Assembly (NCBI GenBank): GCA_026122225.1
Contig: JANEZZ010001642.1
Span: 806,001 to 870,000, forward strand
Direction of reading: 5' to 3'
Origin: Heloderma charlesbogerti
Taxonomy: Eukaryota > Chordata > Lepidosauria > Squamata > Helodermatidae
Length of the DNA stretch: 64,000 nucleotides
Position numbers and translations under genes: made by a program. This document shows positions 45,539-59,440 of this stretch, piece after piece. How positions within the stretch are numbered: the first letter of the stretch is position 1; each line of letters begins with the position of its first letter. Under the pieces are notes generated by a model, which was not told where the DNA came from, searched no databases, and was given only the letters and a program-made list of their open reading frames with translations.

Positions 45539-45705
45539 ATTAGGACGGCCAGATGCAGAAGGGGACAAGTGCACCTTTAATAGTTGCACAGAAAAGAGAA
45601 TTTCAGGAGGTGTCGCTTGCATGACAACTGCATCTGCTGAAATTCCTTCAACTGCACAACTATTAAAGGTGCAGAAGCCCTGTCCTCTTTTGCATCTTGC
45701 CACCC
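45539..45705. mobile_element. Palindromic hAT-like MITE, 167 bp, exact 8-bp TSD
   Basis: Inverted arms: CCAGATGCAGAAGGGGACA, TGCACCTTTAATAGTTG and GAATTTCAG at left, CTGAAATTC, CAACTATTAAAGGTGCA and TGTCCTCTTTTGCATCTTG at right. TATTCACA is duplicated perfectly at 45531-45538 and 45706-45713, supporting hAT. No coding capacity. Confidence 0.88.
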
Positions 45706-46809
45706 TATTCACAGTAGCTTAAGTCAAAGACTATGTTTTCATCGCAAATACATACCCAGGAATATCAGGGCAGGTTAGGACTCTGGAAACAGACAATAAT
45801 GTTCAGAGTTGAAACTGGTTTGAGAGGTGCTTTATTTTCCAGACTGTGCACATCTATTTCTTTTGCCCCACTATCACCTCTGGTCAAATAGGTTTGGGAG
45901 ATTTTTAAAATAATAGCAAAACGTACAAAACCTGTTTATCGGTGGTGAAAGTGGGATGAGTGTCTCCAGCCTGAGAATAAAGTAGAGCAATAAATTACCC
46001 TTTAAAACACATTAAACCAAATACTATGTCATAGCTTACATGTTGTGCATCAGGCTATCTGAAGTACTGGCTCCCGCAGGTCTAGAATCCTGAGGGGGAG
46101 ACTTTACCTAGCCAACCACCCTGAAAAGCCTAACAAATGCTGAGTTTAGGACCATTTTACAGGTAATAGCCACTGTAAATAGCATCTGTGTGGCAGCTTC
46201 TCCACATATCAGCTGTAACACTATCTACAGTTGCACTGCACATTCCTAGTAGCTGCCAATGTGGCGGTGAAATACCAAGAGGCACTAAAAGTTACAACTG
46301 CTGCATGAAGAAGTCATCATGTTGGTGCTGTTCACATGGACGCTGTGAGATGTATCTCAGTCCACCTTTCTGTGCCATGTCACAGGACATCCCATGCCCT
46401 GATTGGCTAAAAATCATATGTGAACTCTTCTGTGCCAGGCAAAACCTGAATTTTCCTCTGAACCATTTTCAAAATTTTCAGTTTGGGCATATAACAGTGT
46501 TCTGGGTGCTCAACAGAACTAGATTCATCTATAGACTTTACACATCCCATATTTCAGAATGAAGCTGATGAATACAAGCAATAGTGCACATAATTCCTTG
46601 TGTGTTAGTTTGTTTTTTAACCATATTTATAGTTGGTCAAAACAAGGCAGAAAATCCCCATCCACTGCAAATCCAGAAGCTGCTTGTAGATATGTTCCCA
46701 GCAGGATAATAATGTTTATCCCCAGCATGAGATTCAAGGTGATCCATGCAAAACTGCCTGAAGCACCATATTAGGAGAGTTGTGAAGTTATAAAGGAGAC
46801 CAAAAGCAC

Positions 46810-46905
46810 ATTTACAACATGATCCTAAACATGTTTATTCAGAAATTCCACTGTGTTCAATGGGGTTTACTCCCAGGTAAGCAGTAATGAGGGTTGCACT
46901 ATTAG
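46810..46905. mobile_element. Short MITE copy, GATCCTAAACATG...GGGTTGCACT
   Basis: ATGATCCTAAACATGTTTATTCAG, TGTGTTCAATGGGGTTTACTCCCAGGTAAGC, GAGGGTTGCACTATTAG. Inverted ends and family core are visible but decayed. Confidence 0.6.
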
Positions 46906-46969
46906 AGTGGTTATACAGTAAATTGCAATGGGTTGGATCCACACTAAGTTAGCTGAACGTAACTCCCAC

Positions 46970-47098
46970 TGCAATCAATAGGATCCAAGTTCAATTAACT
47001 GACAGCACAACCCTATGCATGTCTACACAGAAGTATGTCCCATAGTGTTCAGTGGGACTTACTCCCAGGTAAATGTGTATAGGATTGCAGCCTTAGTC
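46970..47098. mobile_element. Short MITE copy, CACAACCCTATGCATG...ATAGGATTGCAGCC
   Basis: CACAACCCTATGCATGTCTACACAG is mirrored by CTCCCAGGTAAATGTGTATAGGATTGCAGCC around the core TGTTCAGTGGGACTTACT. It adjoins the copy at 46810 with a partial third copy (TAACTCCCACTGCAATCAATAGG) between them. Confidence 0.7.
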
Positions 47099-47099
47099 A

Positions 47100-50000
47100 G
47101 GATCCAATCCAGTGTAGTTTTAACTCTTCTTCATGGCTGCACTGATAAATTATCCTTATATATATATATGGCTGAAGTGCACACCTCCACTGCAATACAC
47201 GTAACCTTCTCTGTAAGAGCTCCAGCACAGCAAGATACACAATGCAGTGAATTTCAGGTTTCCTGGTTGTATGTTCTACATTATACAGTTCAAAGTATAT
47301 GGCTACCAGTGTTTAAAGGTACCTTTCCTTGCCTGAGATTCTACTGTAATCATAAAAAGCAATAAATATTCCCATCTAAAACTGAGACGCTTTTGAGTAT
47401 GCAAACGTGACAACTCAAGGACAAACTCCATTACATTAGAAGTGAAAACTAGGCACTTTTTTTTAAATGTTGGATAACAGTTAATTATCAACATCCTTAA
47501 ACAACATTTTCTCAGAGGAAAATACTCCCCATGTAAACTTTTATTGATAAATATTTACACAAATTAACTTGTTAAGAATTAACTCCCACCATTAAAGAGT
47601 TTGAATCTTTTGCAGATCCCAGTAGACAGTACACTTCGTGTTAAGTCCCAAGATTCTCTATGCCTTTAAGCTTTTGGTATCTGTCTAGTAATTTCTAAAC
47701 CCTACCATCACTGCCATACAAAGGTAAGTATGTATTATTATATGAACAGCAATTTATTTAAAAGATAAAGATGATTGTGTCGAACAGCTTTCTAAAACTG
47801 AAAAATCAATTTAATGACCCTAGTGAGATCAGGCTTAAGTTTGACTAAGCATGGAAGAATTATTAATTGACCATATACGATACACATGGCTCACATCTCT
47901 AGAATGGCAAGCTGCAAAAGGTTAAATACAAAAACCTTTTGTCCAGGCCACCTCTACTGTTTATGACAACTTCAGAACAAATATCCACAAACATATACGT
48001 TTGAAATTTCTACTGAATATTAATTTTGCATTCAATTTTACTGGACATGAACAGGCATCAAAGAACACATTGACTGGATAGTATCATATTATGAACATAC
48101 AGACATACAGAATTACAGGTGGCCTTTATGATAAATTAACAACTATTATGGCCAGGGTCTTTTTTTCACCCTTAAAATATAAAGGCTTTCATATATCCTA
48201 GCATCAAAAGCTCCAATTTCAATGCAAATGCTTCCAAGACCAACAAACCTCTTTGTTGGTTAGGCTTACCCTACCTTATACATTAATAAATGTGGTTACT
48301 AGTACAGATATGGAAAGCATTATGTGCACCATCTGCACGAGATAAACATTCATCACTTCAGAGCATTTTGTTTTATTTAAATTCTCTTTCAGCTCCTCTC
48401 TAGGAAGGGGCTTACAGTATTATGCAAATGTGTACTAACTCCTTCTCCTGCTAAATCAGCAGTCTTTCATCTCATTCCTCAGCCCTGTTATGAATTTATC
48501 TATGGCTGGCAAACTTTAAAAGCAGTAGGGGAGAGCATCAATGAAAGCTGACAACCTCTCCTTGTTGTCATTGACGGCAGAGGTTGCCATCCCTGCATTA
48601 CAGAACATTTCCATGATATGTAGTTCAACAAGAAAAATCCACTCCCCCCACCCCCAAACACTGGTGATCTTAAAAAACACACACCCAGAAATATTAAAGC
48701 TGAACAAGTATCAGTTTGCAACTAAGTTTTGCATTTATGTAACATGGTATCTGATCAAATTAGGTGTCATGTTGCTAACTGCAAGTCCCACAAGACTGCT
48801 TCACCTAGTCATGGTACCATGATATAGCAAAGACACACAAATGTTCATACCTTCTATATAACCATAAGAAAGCCTGGTCTACTCTGAAACTGTTAATTGT
48901 TGCATTAATAATATAGCTTTGCATACCTACAGCTTCCCTTCCTTCACCATTTCACTGAAACTCATCTGTGTAATTTTAAAAAATTCTACTTTCTCCCCAA
49001 GTATTTTAAGAATAGGCATCTTTTGAGGAGACACTTTCCAACTGCTGCAGGAAATATTGATAATAAAGTACAAAACAATTTATTGAAGTTTGTAGACTCC
49101 TAATGCAAGAAATATTAAGGAGTATATTCCTTATAATTAGTTATTCATAATGTTGGACTTGTATTATTGCCATAGTAATGAGAAGTCTAAAAAATGTTCC
49201 GTCCTAATGAATTAATTATACAGAATCAGCCCTGAGTTCTCCAGTCACAACATTCACAAGGTACTGAGTCACCCACTTAAAAATCTACTGCTAATTTCAT
49301 ACTATTTTGTTAACAAGTTTAATAAACTGCTTTTTCTTGTTGAAATATATATCAAATGGAATTGTTGTATAACCTCTGCAGTCAACAAAATATTTTATAT
49401 AGAGAATCGTTAGACCTATTTCTCTTCTTATAACAATGTTTCATGTTGCTTTTCCAGTTCTTAGTTAAAGAAGGCTTTGAACCTATTAATTTATCCAAAA
49501 AATGGATAACTGAACCCTTCGTAAGAAAAAACAGCATATAATTTAATTATGGTTTAAGAATTAAGTAAATATTCCAGAAGGCCTTTGTTGTTGTTGAAAG
49601 GGGCTGTGATTTTTTTAAAGATCTGAACATCTTTCAATTTGGATTAATATTGGATTGTATCATTGCATGTCTTCTTTTTTCTATTAGGGAAAGAATAGCC
49701 AAGGATATACACTGTAAGACTAAACTATTTTTAAAATGGGGGGAGACTCCAACAATACTTCATATGCCTGGTGATAGGCCTCAGCACAAGCTGAATTTAC
49801 ATTTCACATTTGCAAATCAAATTATACCAGAATGCCAATTTAATGGGAACACTCATTTTATTCAATTCCACTAACAGTGTAAAACAGATTATTTTATGCA
49901 ACATTTAAAAGCAGATTTCAAGGGTAACGATGGGAGGAAAACAACCTTTGTCACTCACTCACAAGTCCCCTGACAAGGCTAGTAATAATGAACCTTGTGT

Positions 50001-50880
50001 TGAATGTCAATAAAGTCAAGGACCTCATTTCCATTTTCAGTTTCCAATGAAATCAAGACAATGCTATGCAGCAATACACACATTATGTGTATACTCATAC
50101 ACTACATGGGGTGGAATAAAGCTCTAAATATGAAGGCATCAAAGTTAAACACTTCTTGTTTTCTCCTAAATAATCTAATTTGCTGCATTCAATGAGATGT
50201 ACAAGTATCCAAGTAGAAGGTAGTATTTTCTTTCCTTTAAAAAGCAATACACACACCACAGTTTTCCAAAGTCAAGAAGCCAGAGTGTGTGGTGAAGCAT
50301 TATAACACCTTTTCCCCTACAGGGCAAGACCTTCCCATGTGGCGTTCTCCTTCTTATCCTCATCTGGCCTTTTGGCAACCTCAGTATCACTTGGGGGGTA
50401 GGGGGAGAGAAGAGGGGTTTTGCAAGCAAGTGATGCTGCTATGGAAGGCATTTTGATACGAATTTTATTATTTTTCAAACCAGACCAGGTCTCTGGCAGC
50501 TGCCCTAATCCTTTTGCAAACTTCACCCCCAACATCTCCCTCCCACCCATTAGCAACACTCTCCTTTACAAAGAGAATTACAGGGATAAAAGCTTGCTCC
50601 TTTCTCAAGGCACCACCAAATAGAGCTGGCGTTTGTGAAAAGGGACACCCTGCCATTCCCTCCCCCGACCTCGCCCTGGTGGGAAATACTGCCAAATAGC
50701 AAATAGACGAGACAAAAGGCTACGATTGTGGTGCGTGTGTTGAACGCGCGCGGGGGGTGGGGGGATTCCATGGTCTTAAAGCACATAATCAACAGCAGAG
50801 ATAAGGACGGGGCCGGGAGAGAGAATAGGTGAAAAGAGGGGGAACGGGGAGGAGCAGGAGGAAGAAAAGAAGGTCGAAGG
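47100..50880. other. AT-rich stretch with little repeat content
   Basis: Nearly 3.8 kb without a recognisable transposon, LINE or microsatellite, in clear contrast to the left part of the window. No coding domain was seen. It adjoins the ZSWIM5 first exon, so it should be proximal first-intron sequence, and conserved regulatory DNA is possible but unproven. Confidence 0.45.
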
Positions 50881-50928
50881 CGGAGAGAGTAAAGGTGAAA
50901 AGAGAGACGAAGAGAAAAGGGGGCATTA

Positions 50929-52146
<1,218 letters not shown>

Positions 52147-52329
52147 TCACGGGGCCCCTCCCCATGCAAGGAGCGGCTCTCTCCGGAACGTTGCACCCCA
52201 AAAGAACGATCGACCTCCCCTGGCTTCGACCTGCCTAGGTGCCAGCAGGATTGGGGCGGGGGGAGTAGACTCTCTGTCCAGACATTCCCCTGTTGTCCCC
52301 CCCCCCCCGTTTCACGTCCTTAATCCGAC

Positions 52330-53648
52330 GGGGATTTATTTCACCATTAACAAAATTACTGCGTGCACCTTCTGTAGCGAACAACCACCTTCGTGTTGTT
52401 CTTTTCTGCTAAGGGAATTCATGGTTTTGTTTGTGGCAAGGACCCTGTCGAGCCAGATTGCTGCGCACACTTCGCAGCGTTCACGTGAAATACTTTGCGC
52501 AAGGGCCCTGCTTCGGAATCTGCTCCGAGTTCTCCTTGTAGGGCTGCGTCCTGGAACAGGAGAAGCGAGCAAGTGCTTCTGAAGACCAGTAGGATGTCTT
52601 TATCTCGCCACTGCCTTATCAGGCCTCCCCTCATACCTAGGATTAAAGGATGGCTTCAAGTGTAGTTGGCATGGCTGCCAGGCAGGCTTGAGCCGAGGCT
52701 GCCCCCCCCCCCCCGCATCTTTTAGAAATTAAGCACTGGAAAGTAAGCCCATTCGCCTCTTGTCATACAGTCTGCATCACACTCCACTCACATCACATGC
52801 TTGAATTGCATAGAATTATCCCCGTAGCTTTTCACAGCCCTAAAAAATAACAATACATATGGCCAACAGTAACACAGCAAGACCTCAGAAGGGACATCTC
52901 AAAGAAAAGGAAAGTCATAGAGCCCTCATATCTTTAGCTTTCTAGATGCACAAGACACCCATCCTGCAATTTTGTAAACAGAACCTCACAAAACAAACAA
53001 CCGCAGCCTCTGTCTCCACAGAACTGCAAAGAACAAATCCAGTTCCACAGATCTACCTTCAGATCATCCAAGGTCCTATTCCAAACACCCCCACTGCACC
53101 ATAAATGCCCATGACACCTGCATAGATATCCACCAACTCTATAGTGTGCCTTCTTGAAGAAATTAAGTAATGCTTTACAAAAAACAACACAATTCATTTG
53201 CATAAAAATCAACACAAAGGAAAGTGTGTTGCTTTTGTTATAATGTGTAGATATGCTACTGCATGTTAGCTAAGCACATACCTGGATGATTACAATTTAC
53301 ACGCACAACTATTTGCAACCTGATTACATGCAGAGTTAGACATGCCTGAGACTACTGAAGCAAAATTGGTTTAGGCATTCCTAACTCTCCTTTGGGTTGG
53401 GTTCCAGACAAATTATTTTCCATGCCCTGGTAGAAAGTGCCCAAAGTATGCGTCAGTAAGCAAAATCATGTGTACAACAAACAGCATTCTAACATCCTTA
53501 GGCCTATGATTCATTCAAGAGAAGAACTTGCTTCAATTGGTTTGCATGCACTCCTCAGACCAAGATCAGTGTTGGGACTGACTGGGTCAGTGAATAGACA
53601 TGACTAACTCCTACCATATCCTGTGCAAGCTCAGTCATTTTCTTTCAG
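52330..53648. other. Upstream region of ZSWIM5, no feature recognised
   Basis: CpG density falls off after about 52.55 kb. No repeat or coding domain was seen. A C homopolymer lies at 52704-52713. Confidence 0.45.
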
Positions 53649-53690
53649 TCAAAGCACACACACGCCACACACACACACACACACTATCCA
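53649..53690. repeat. (CA)n microsatellite
   Basis: An interrupted CA run of about 16 units. Confidence 0.9.
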
Positions 53691-54376
53691 CTGCCTTGGA
53701 CAATGCACAGGCATAGAGCCCAACAGCAAATATAGAGAAAGGGAAAGAGAGAAGGGGACAGGTGAGTGACTGAACTTTGTAGCTAAGAACCATATGGACC
53801 ATTGTACTACCATGTTATAAAAGTAAATGATACATTTCCACTTAGTTTTGATAATCACAAATAACCTCAGAGGGCAATAGAGATTTTGAACATTACTATT
53901 TCCTTTCACATGAAATTAGAATGCTACAGAGAAAATATTCCTGTGATGCCGGCAAACCCCTAAGGTTAAATTCTCAGATTATGAAGGGATATGCACTATA
54001 CTGCATCACAAAGATATGTAATAGTAAATTCTGTGCAGCAGCAGGCAAAAGGGAAAACAGTACTATGCCATTCTAACCTGCCAATTCACAAACTGGCCCA
54101 AGAATTATGATAAACAGAGGAGAACATGCCACAAAATACTATACAATTATTGGGTGGGAGGCACGGCCCTTCTAGAGGAGGTGGCTGTGTGCATAAGCAC
54201 ACTTGCACTAGCAAAAGCTTACTAGAGTTAATGTTCTTGTCAATGCAAAGAACAAAGGGAATGCAGGAGGAGCCCTGTTCTAGTGGAACAGCTCAGATAT
54301 TACATGCTTAGGGGTTCCTGGTTCAAATCTAGGGTGGAAGCCCACACTAGAAAAGAGAGAGGGCCAACCACATTTA

Positions 54377-54787
54377 GGGAGCAATCCTATGGCGCTAGTC
54401 AGCAGCTAGACGGCCATAGGATATCTTGTTTTCCAGGAACCGACCTTCCCCCTCTTCCGTGCTGCCTTGCAGGCAGCGTGGAGAAGTCCCGTGCTCCGCA
54501 CTTGCAAGAGGAGCATGGAGCGGCCGAAACGGCGTTCCAGGGGGCATTCCGGGGCGGGGAGGGCAGAAATGCCTGTAAGACACATCCTGTGTGTCATACA
54601 GCAGCCTCCTCCACCGCTCTGCCCTCCTGCGGCTAGACAGCCGAAAGCGGCTGTCTAGCCTATAACGCAGGGCAGGAGGAGTGCGGAGGGAACGATCCCC
54701 TCCATGCTTCTCCTGCCCTGCATTGGACCGGTGATCACCTCTGAGTTCAGAGGTGGCCACCTATCTGCAATGCATAGGATTGCGCCC
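54377..54787. mobile_element. Harbinger-like MITE, 411 bp, TTA TSD
   Basis: GGGAGCAATCCTATGG at the left and CATAGGATTGCGCCC at the right are inverted ends, flanked on both sides by TTA (54374-54376 and 54788-54790). A 3-bp TTA duplication is characteristic of PIF/Harbinger. The interior matches the copies at 44155 (inverted) and 59079: CCGGGGCGGGGAGGGC, GGCTAGACAGCC and GCAGGGCAGGAGGAGTGCGGAGGG. It is non-coding, GC-rich and self-complementary near the ends. Confidence 0.87.
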
Positions 54788-54790
54788 TTA

Positions 54791-55715
54791 GGCACACCTA
54801 AGCTACTCTGCAGGAGTGCCGCATGGACCAATAGCATGGCTGCTGCATGGACCGACCAGCCAGTTTGGCCCTCCTCCACCCAGTGGCAAGCCCTGTGACC
54901 ACGCTACCCCTTTCATTTTGCCCGATAGCATCCCAGCAGGCCTAAATGGGATTCCTCCCTCTCATCATCTCTGCCCCTCCTTCCCATTGTTCCTCCTTCT
55001 GTCCCCACCCCAGCTATCTGCCTCATACACCCTGGCAGCAGCACCCCCCATCCTACTTGCGCAACCTGAGAGGCCTGCCCCATGACAGTCCAGGGAGCCT
55101 GAACGAGCAGAGAGAAGAGGGGCTGCTGGCCCTGTGCCCATCAAGCCCTTTTCCCCTCCCCTCTTATAGTCCCATCCTGAGGCCAGATGGAGCCAGTCCA
55201 TACCAGGGGGTGGGTTAGGGATCCCTATCCACCATTGTCTAGCAACAAAGAAACAATACATGTGACAAAAGTCAACACTTGTATTGGTCATCATCCAGGA
55301 TGGAGAATATCCTGAAAGGGAAAGAGACACATGCAGGGTTTCCATCCAGTCACTCCAGAATGGCTCCTGTGCCTTGGACAGCATTTCAGCTCTACAGACA
55401 ACAGGGCAGCACATACAGTGTCCCTGATGGCACCAGTTCTATGTTGGGAACACCTTCAGTTGCATAGTTGTCTGTCATGGAGCCTGCCTGGAGCAAGCAG
55501 GTCAACAACACCATGAACAGTGACGCAGCTAGGACTGGACCTGCAAACCAAAGCCCAGGGGACCCTCAAATGACTGCCCAGAGAGCAGCAAATGCAGAAG
55601 GAAAGTCCATTTTATTCCTGTAGTTATAGTGATTTAAGTGAGTTTAAAATGCAAAGGGAAGCACAGCAAGAAAACTACAAGCAATGGTCAGCACTGGAAC
55701 ACATAGTCTTTGGAT
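54791..55715. other. GC-rich stretch of unknown nature
   Basis: It has several moderately long frames on both strands, none with a recognisable domain. It might be a decayed transposon interior. Nothing can be supported. Confidence 0.35.
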
Positions 55716-56193
55716 GTCATGACCCTGGAGTCCAGCCGTGACCTGGACATGGACTCAGAGGTTGAGAAAACAATGGCGCCAAAAGAGGAAGCACCAGCCT
55801 GAGCACCACTGTGGAAACAGAGACCCCCCCAAGCCAGAGATGCTGGAAAGCCCTGAGCTAGAACCCCTCAAGCCTGGGCCACCAACTGTGGCCAAGACTA
55901 GCTCCAGCACTGGGCCAGCACACCCTTATCTAAGAGTTCCACAGTCCACAAAGCTGGTGCTCAAAGGCCAGCAGCACAACTGGGATGAGCTCTTGGAGCG
56001 ACGGGGGAGTGCTAGGCTTCAGGCCAGAGCAGTCTCCCTTTTAAGGCTTATGTTTTGTGAGAAAGGGTGGAGTCTGAGAAAGGACTTGTGGACTGAAGCA
56101 TAAACGGCCTTGTTGGAGCACCTTGCTCACTAGGAGCTCTCCTAGGCACTGCCTCAAGCCCCATGGGCTCCTGCTTCTGACCGGAACATAACA
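55716..56193 (+). mobile_element. Possible LTR-like element
   Basis: It starts TGTCATGACCC and ends GGAACATAACA, giving TG..CA ends. A decayed frame with SARLQARAVS echoes the composition of the LTR at 44505, which also begins TGTCA. The flanks do not show a clear TSD. An alternative is unrelated GC-rich sequence. Confidence 0.3.
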
Positions 56194-57864
56194 CTGGACC
56201 TGGATGCACATTAGGTGTTTGTGAGGGGGTGAGAGAGAGAAGCGGGTGGTACTACCTGAGCAGTCAGCCAGCGCTCATGCCTCAGCTTCACCGCCACACA
56301 TGAGGGGGCGGGAGACTGCAATGACTGTGCATATATGTGCCCCTTCTCCTTTGGGGGTTGTAGTGGAACTCTACTTGTTCAAGGACAGCTTGTTCTGCAC
56401 CATGTATCTGAGCTGCAAGGCAAAAGTACACATGAATGTTTGTGGCAATGGTTGGAACAAAGTGCCTGGCCTCTGCCAACAGAGAGCTTACCTGCAAGTG
56501 TGGATGAGTGCCTCTCTGACTGTGGGAGATGCTACTCTCTGTTGTTAGAGGTTGGTGGGAGTGCGTTGGAGTAATGTGGTTCAGACAAGACATAGTAGCA
56601 AAGGGGGTTGGAGGAGACAGTTGGAATTGTTATACATTACAGCATATGGTCCTCCTTCCTTTGCTTACCTGTGTGGGGTGCTCTGTCCTGCCCTCCCCCC
56701 CCCCCGCTGTTAGAATGGACCTGGGTATAGGGTGTTGGGTATTTCTGTCTGGAGTCCCAAGCTGAGGTAGCTGTTGGTATAGCAAAGGGGGTGGCAGGCA
56801 GATGTTAAGAACAGAGAAATGTTAGCAACGTGCTCAAGTCCCTGTGAGTGTTCTGGAGAGAGGCTGTTTTGTGCAGAGTCCCTTTCTACATAGTTTCCCA
56901 TCATCAAAGTCCCCTATTGTGAGCCCTACATGTGCACAACATAAGGCCAGAGAGATACAGCTCCATAGCACTTCATCTCTCATCTGAGCTGCAGTCTCCT
57001 CGTCTGGGATTTACATACTGGAGGTGATGTGCTATGTTGTGCTGAGTTACACCATCTTCTATGCTCTGTCGTGGAGATGTCAGTGGGGCAGGAGACTGTG
57101 GGATGGGCCTCTCCTTCAAATTTCAGTGGGAGAGAAATTTCTAGCACCAGGTCTGGGACCTGCGTAAAGATCTATCATTGATGGGGGTATGGCCAAGGAT
57201 TGAAGGGGCACAGGTGTGCCACCCACATCCCACCCATGACTGCCCCATTTCAACCATTCCACCAGTGTATCTTGAATTCTGCTGACATAGAGGGGCTTCC
57301 ACCAAATCCCAAAGCCCCTCAGCCAATGGATCTCAAGTACAGGATTGCACCTTGAAACACTCAAAAGGTAGCATTAACATTATTACTGTTCTTTCCCTAT
57401 TAAAACCACACAGATTCCTTGTTCTGGCTAAAAAGGCAGTTCACTAAAATCTTATGAACATTTTAAACATCCCAGGACCTAGTTTCATTACCTCAGAATA
57501 AGTTCTAATAAACAGAACTTTAAAGTGAACTTAACTACAAAGGCTCTCTCGCATTTGGGATGCCTTCTCAAGTGCTGAAAACTGAGCAGGTGAGGAATGA
57601 GCAGGTGAGATTTTACAAGGCAGCAGAAACATCTTTAAAACAAATATAGGACATCTGTCACAGTGAGGAACACTGGTTAAATAATTAGAAGTTAGCAGAA
57701 ATAAAGTTTCACTCATGGTTCTGATGGGAAACCCTAATTTCTCAATATTTTCTTCTATGAGGGCTGGTAATTCCTCACACAGGGATTCCTGGCTCTCCCC
57801 ACTAGATGCATAGGTGTACAAATGCAGTATGTGATGGAAGTACTTGGTTATTGGCTGACAGGTG
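56194..57864. other. Gene-free stretch, ends with a MITE-like AGGATTGCACC terminus near 57352
   Basis: GTACAGGATTGCACCTTGA at 57337 to 57355 resembles the right end of the Harbinger-like MITEs, but no matching left end was found. No coding domain was recognised. Confidence 0.35.
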
Positions 57865-57865
57865 A

Positions 57866-58055
57866 CAAAGGGCCATGGTTCAGTGGTAGACCACCTGTTT
57901 TGCAAGCAGAAGTCCCCCAACTTCAGTCCCTAGCATCTCCAGGTAGGGCTAGGAAAGAATCCTGCCTGAAACACTGGAAAGCTGCTGCCAGCTAATGTCG
58001 ACAATACTGGGCTGGATGACTCAGCATAAAGGAGCTTCCTATGTTCATAAAAGTG
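57866..58055 (+). mobile_element. tRNA-derived SINE, nearly complete
   Basis: Box A, GGTTCAGTGGTAGACCAC, and a box B-like ACTTCAGTCCCTAG give the tRNA-like head (57871 to 57940). The body follows: CTCCAGGTAGGGCTAGGAAAG, CTGCCTGAAACACTGGAAAGC, CTGCCAGCTAATGTCGACAATACTGGGCTGGATG, and the GCTTCCTATGTTCATAAAA tail. This copy serves as the reference for the SINE split at 1480-2492. Confidence 0.88.
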
Positions 58056-59075
58056 TCCTCAGAATGGTATAAAGGCACTTGATGTAGTTCTCTCTCTGAA
58101 GCTAAGGGGTCTTGGGCTGGCTGCTAACTCGATAGAAGATTGGAATCCTATAGATCCTGTTCTAATCATGAAAGGAAGGACAGGACACAAATGCAAAAAT
58201 AAAGTACCTATTAGAATTGTCACCTGCAGGTTAACAGAACAAAATATTTCCTCAGCAAGTAATGAGCTTGCTGCCAGCCTCTGTCATGGGCATGACCATC
58301 TACATGATTAAGAAGGCCCTTGGCAAAGTGCCATGTGGGGTTTATCTGGAAGCTGCAGTGGGGGATTGGTAAGCCACCATTTTAAATTTTGCTCAGTACC
58401 ATAGAGCACCTGATGCAGAGTCACTTTGGGGCACTGTGGCATTTTTAATGGCTTCCCAAACCCACCCATCCAGCACAGGGGCCAAGGCAGGGGCCAGGTC
58501 TAGTGGGCCCTGCTGGGGCCCTGGTCTTTAGGTAGCTGCCCAAAGGTGCCAGGTGCTGATGCCAAGTCTGATTACGAGCACGCTCCAGCCAAAACTAAGC
58601 ATGTTTTTTAAAACTCCCGTTTGTAGGCATTTCCCCCATACCCATAGGGTATGGCAGGGGCAGGGGCAGGGAATCTATGTTCAAACCCTGAAATGGAAAC
58701 TTCTCTGCCTGCACAAAACAGTGAATAAGAGTGCTAATGGCAATCATACGCATGTCTAGAGTCCTGGTTTGTTTATATATTCAAAGCATTTATATCCCAC
58801 TCTTCAGGGAAAAGACTCCTAGAGTGGCTCACAGAAATCAGCAATCAGACAGTCCTTGCCCTCAGGCTCACAATCTAAAAAGACACAAGACACAAGGAAA
58901 GGGATTGAGAGGGAGGAAGGGGAGAAAGCATGATGGTAATGCTTAATTCAGTTGCCCAGATGGTTGAACTCAGGTTTGAGCTGCATGTGTCATCCTTGTG
59001 GACTGGCCTGTTCTTTGCTGTTAATTTTAGCATGTGGGAGTTAACTTTGGCTGAAGCATCCATAGATGTTAAGGT
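58056..59075. other. Gene-free stretch with an L2-type tail near 58770
   Basis: CATTTATATCCCACTCTTCAGGG..CTCACAGAAATC..CTCAGGCTCACAATCT at 58780-58880 resembles the SINE/L2 3' tail. The rest is unclassified. Confidence 0.4.
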
Positions 59076-59078
59076 TTA

Positions 59079-59437
59079 GGAAGCAATCCTATGCAGAGAT
59101 GTGGCTGCCTCCGAACTTGGAGGTGACCGCCTATCCAATGTATGGGGGAGGATCATGGAGGGGATCATCTTCTCCACACTCCAGCCACCCTGCATTCGCA
59201 GACAGATGGCCAATTTCAGCTGTCTAGCCATGGGACATCAGAATGCGGGGTGGGGAGGCCAGACAACACATAGGAAGTGTCGCACCGGCACTTCCGCACT
59301 CCCCGCCCCTGGGAATGCCCCCTTTCCCCCAGCTCTGCACTGCTCTTACAAGGGGGAGGGAGTGGGGAGGCAGTTCTCTGGGAACCAACCAATCCTATGG
59401 CCATCTACCACTGTCTAGCGGCCATAGGATTGCGCCC
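59079..59437. mobile_element. Harbinger-like MITE, 359 bp, TTA TSD
   Basis: GGAAGCAATCCTATGC and CATAGGATTGCGCCC are its inverted ends, with TTA on both sides (59076-59078 and 59438-59440). The interior aligns with 54377-54787 and with the left part of 44155-45144, including CACTCCCCGCCCC and GAACTTGGAGGTGACC. Two ends plus TSD make the identification firm. Confidence 0.88.
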
Positions 59438-59440
59438 TTA

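Noticed and set aside
54791..57352. Autonomous Harbinger transposon between the MITE end and the AGGATTGCACC end
   Set aside because: No transposase or Myb-like domain is readable and no matching left terminus was found.
57866..57940. tRNA gene on the plus strand
   Set aside because: It is the tRNA-like head of a SINE, and its downstream body matches the other copy.
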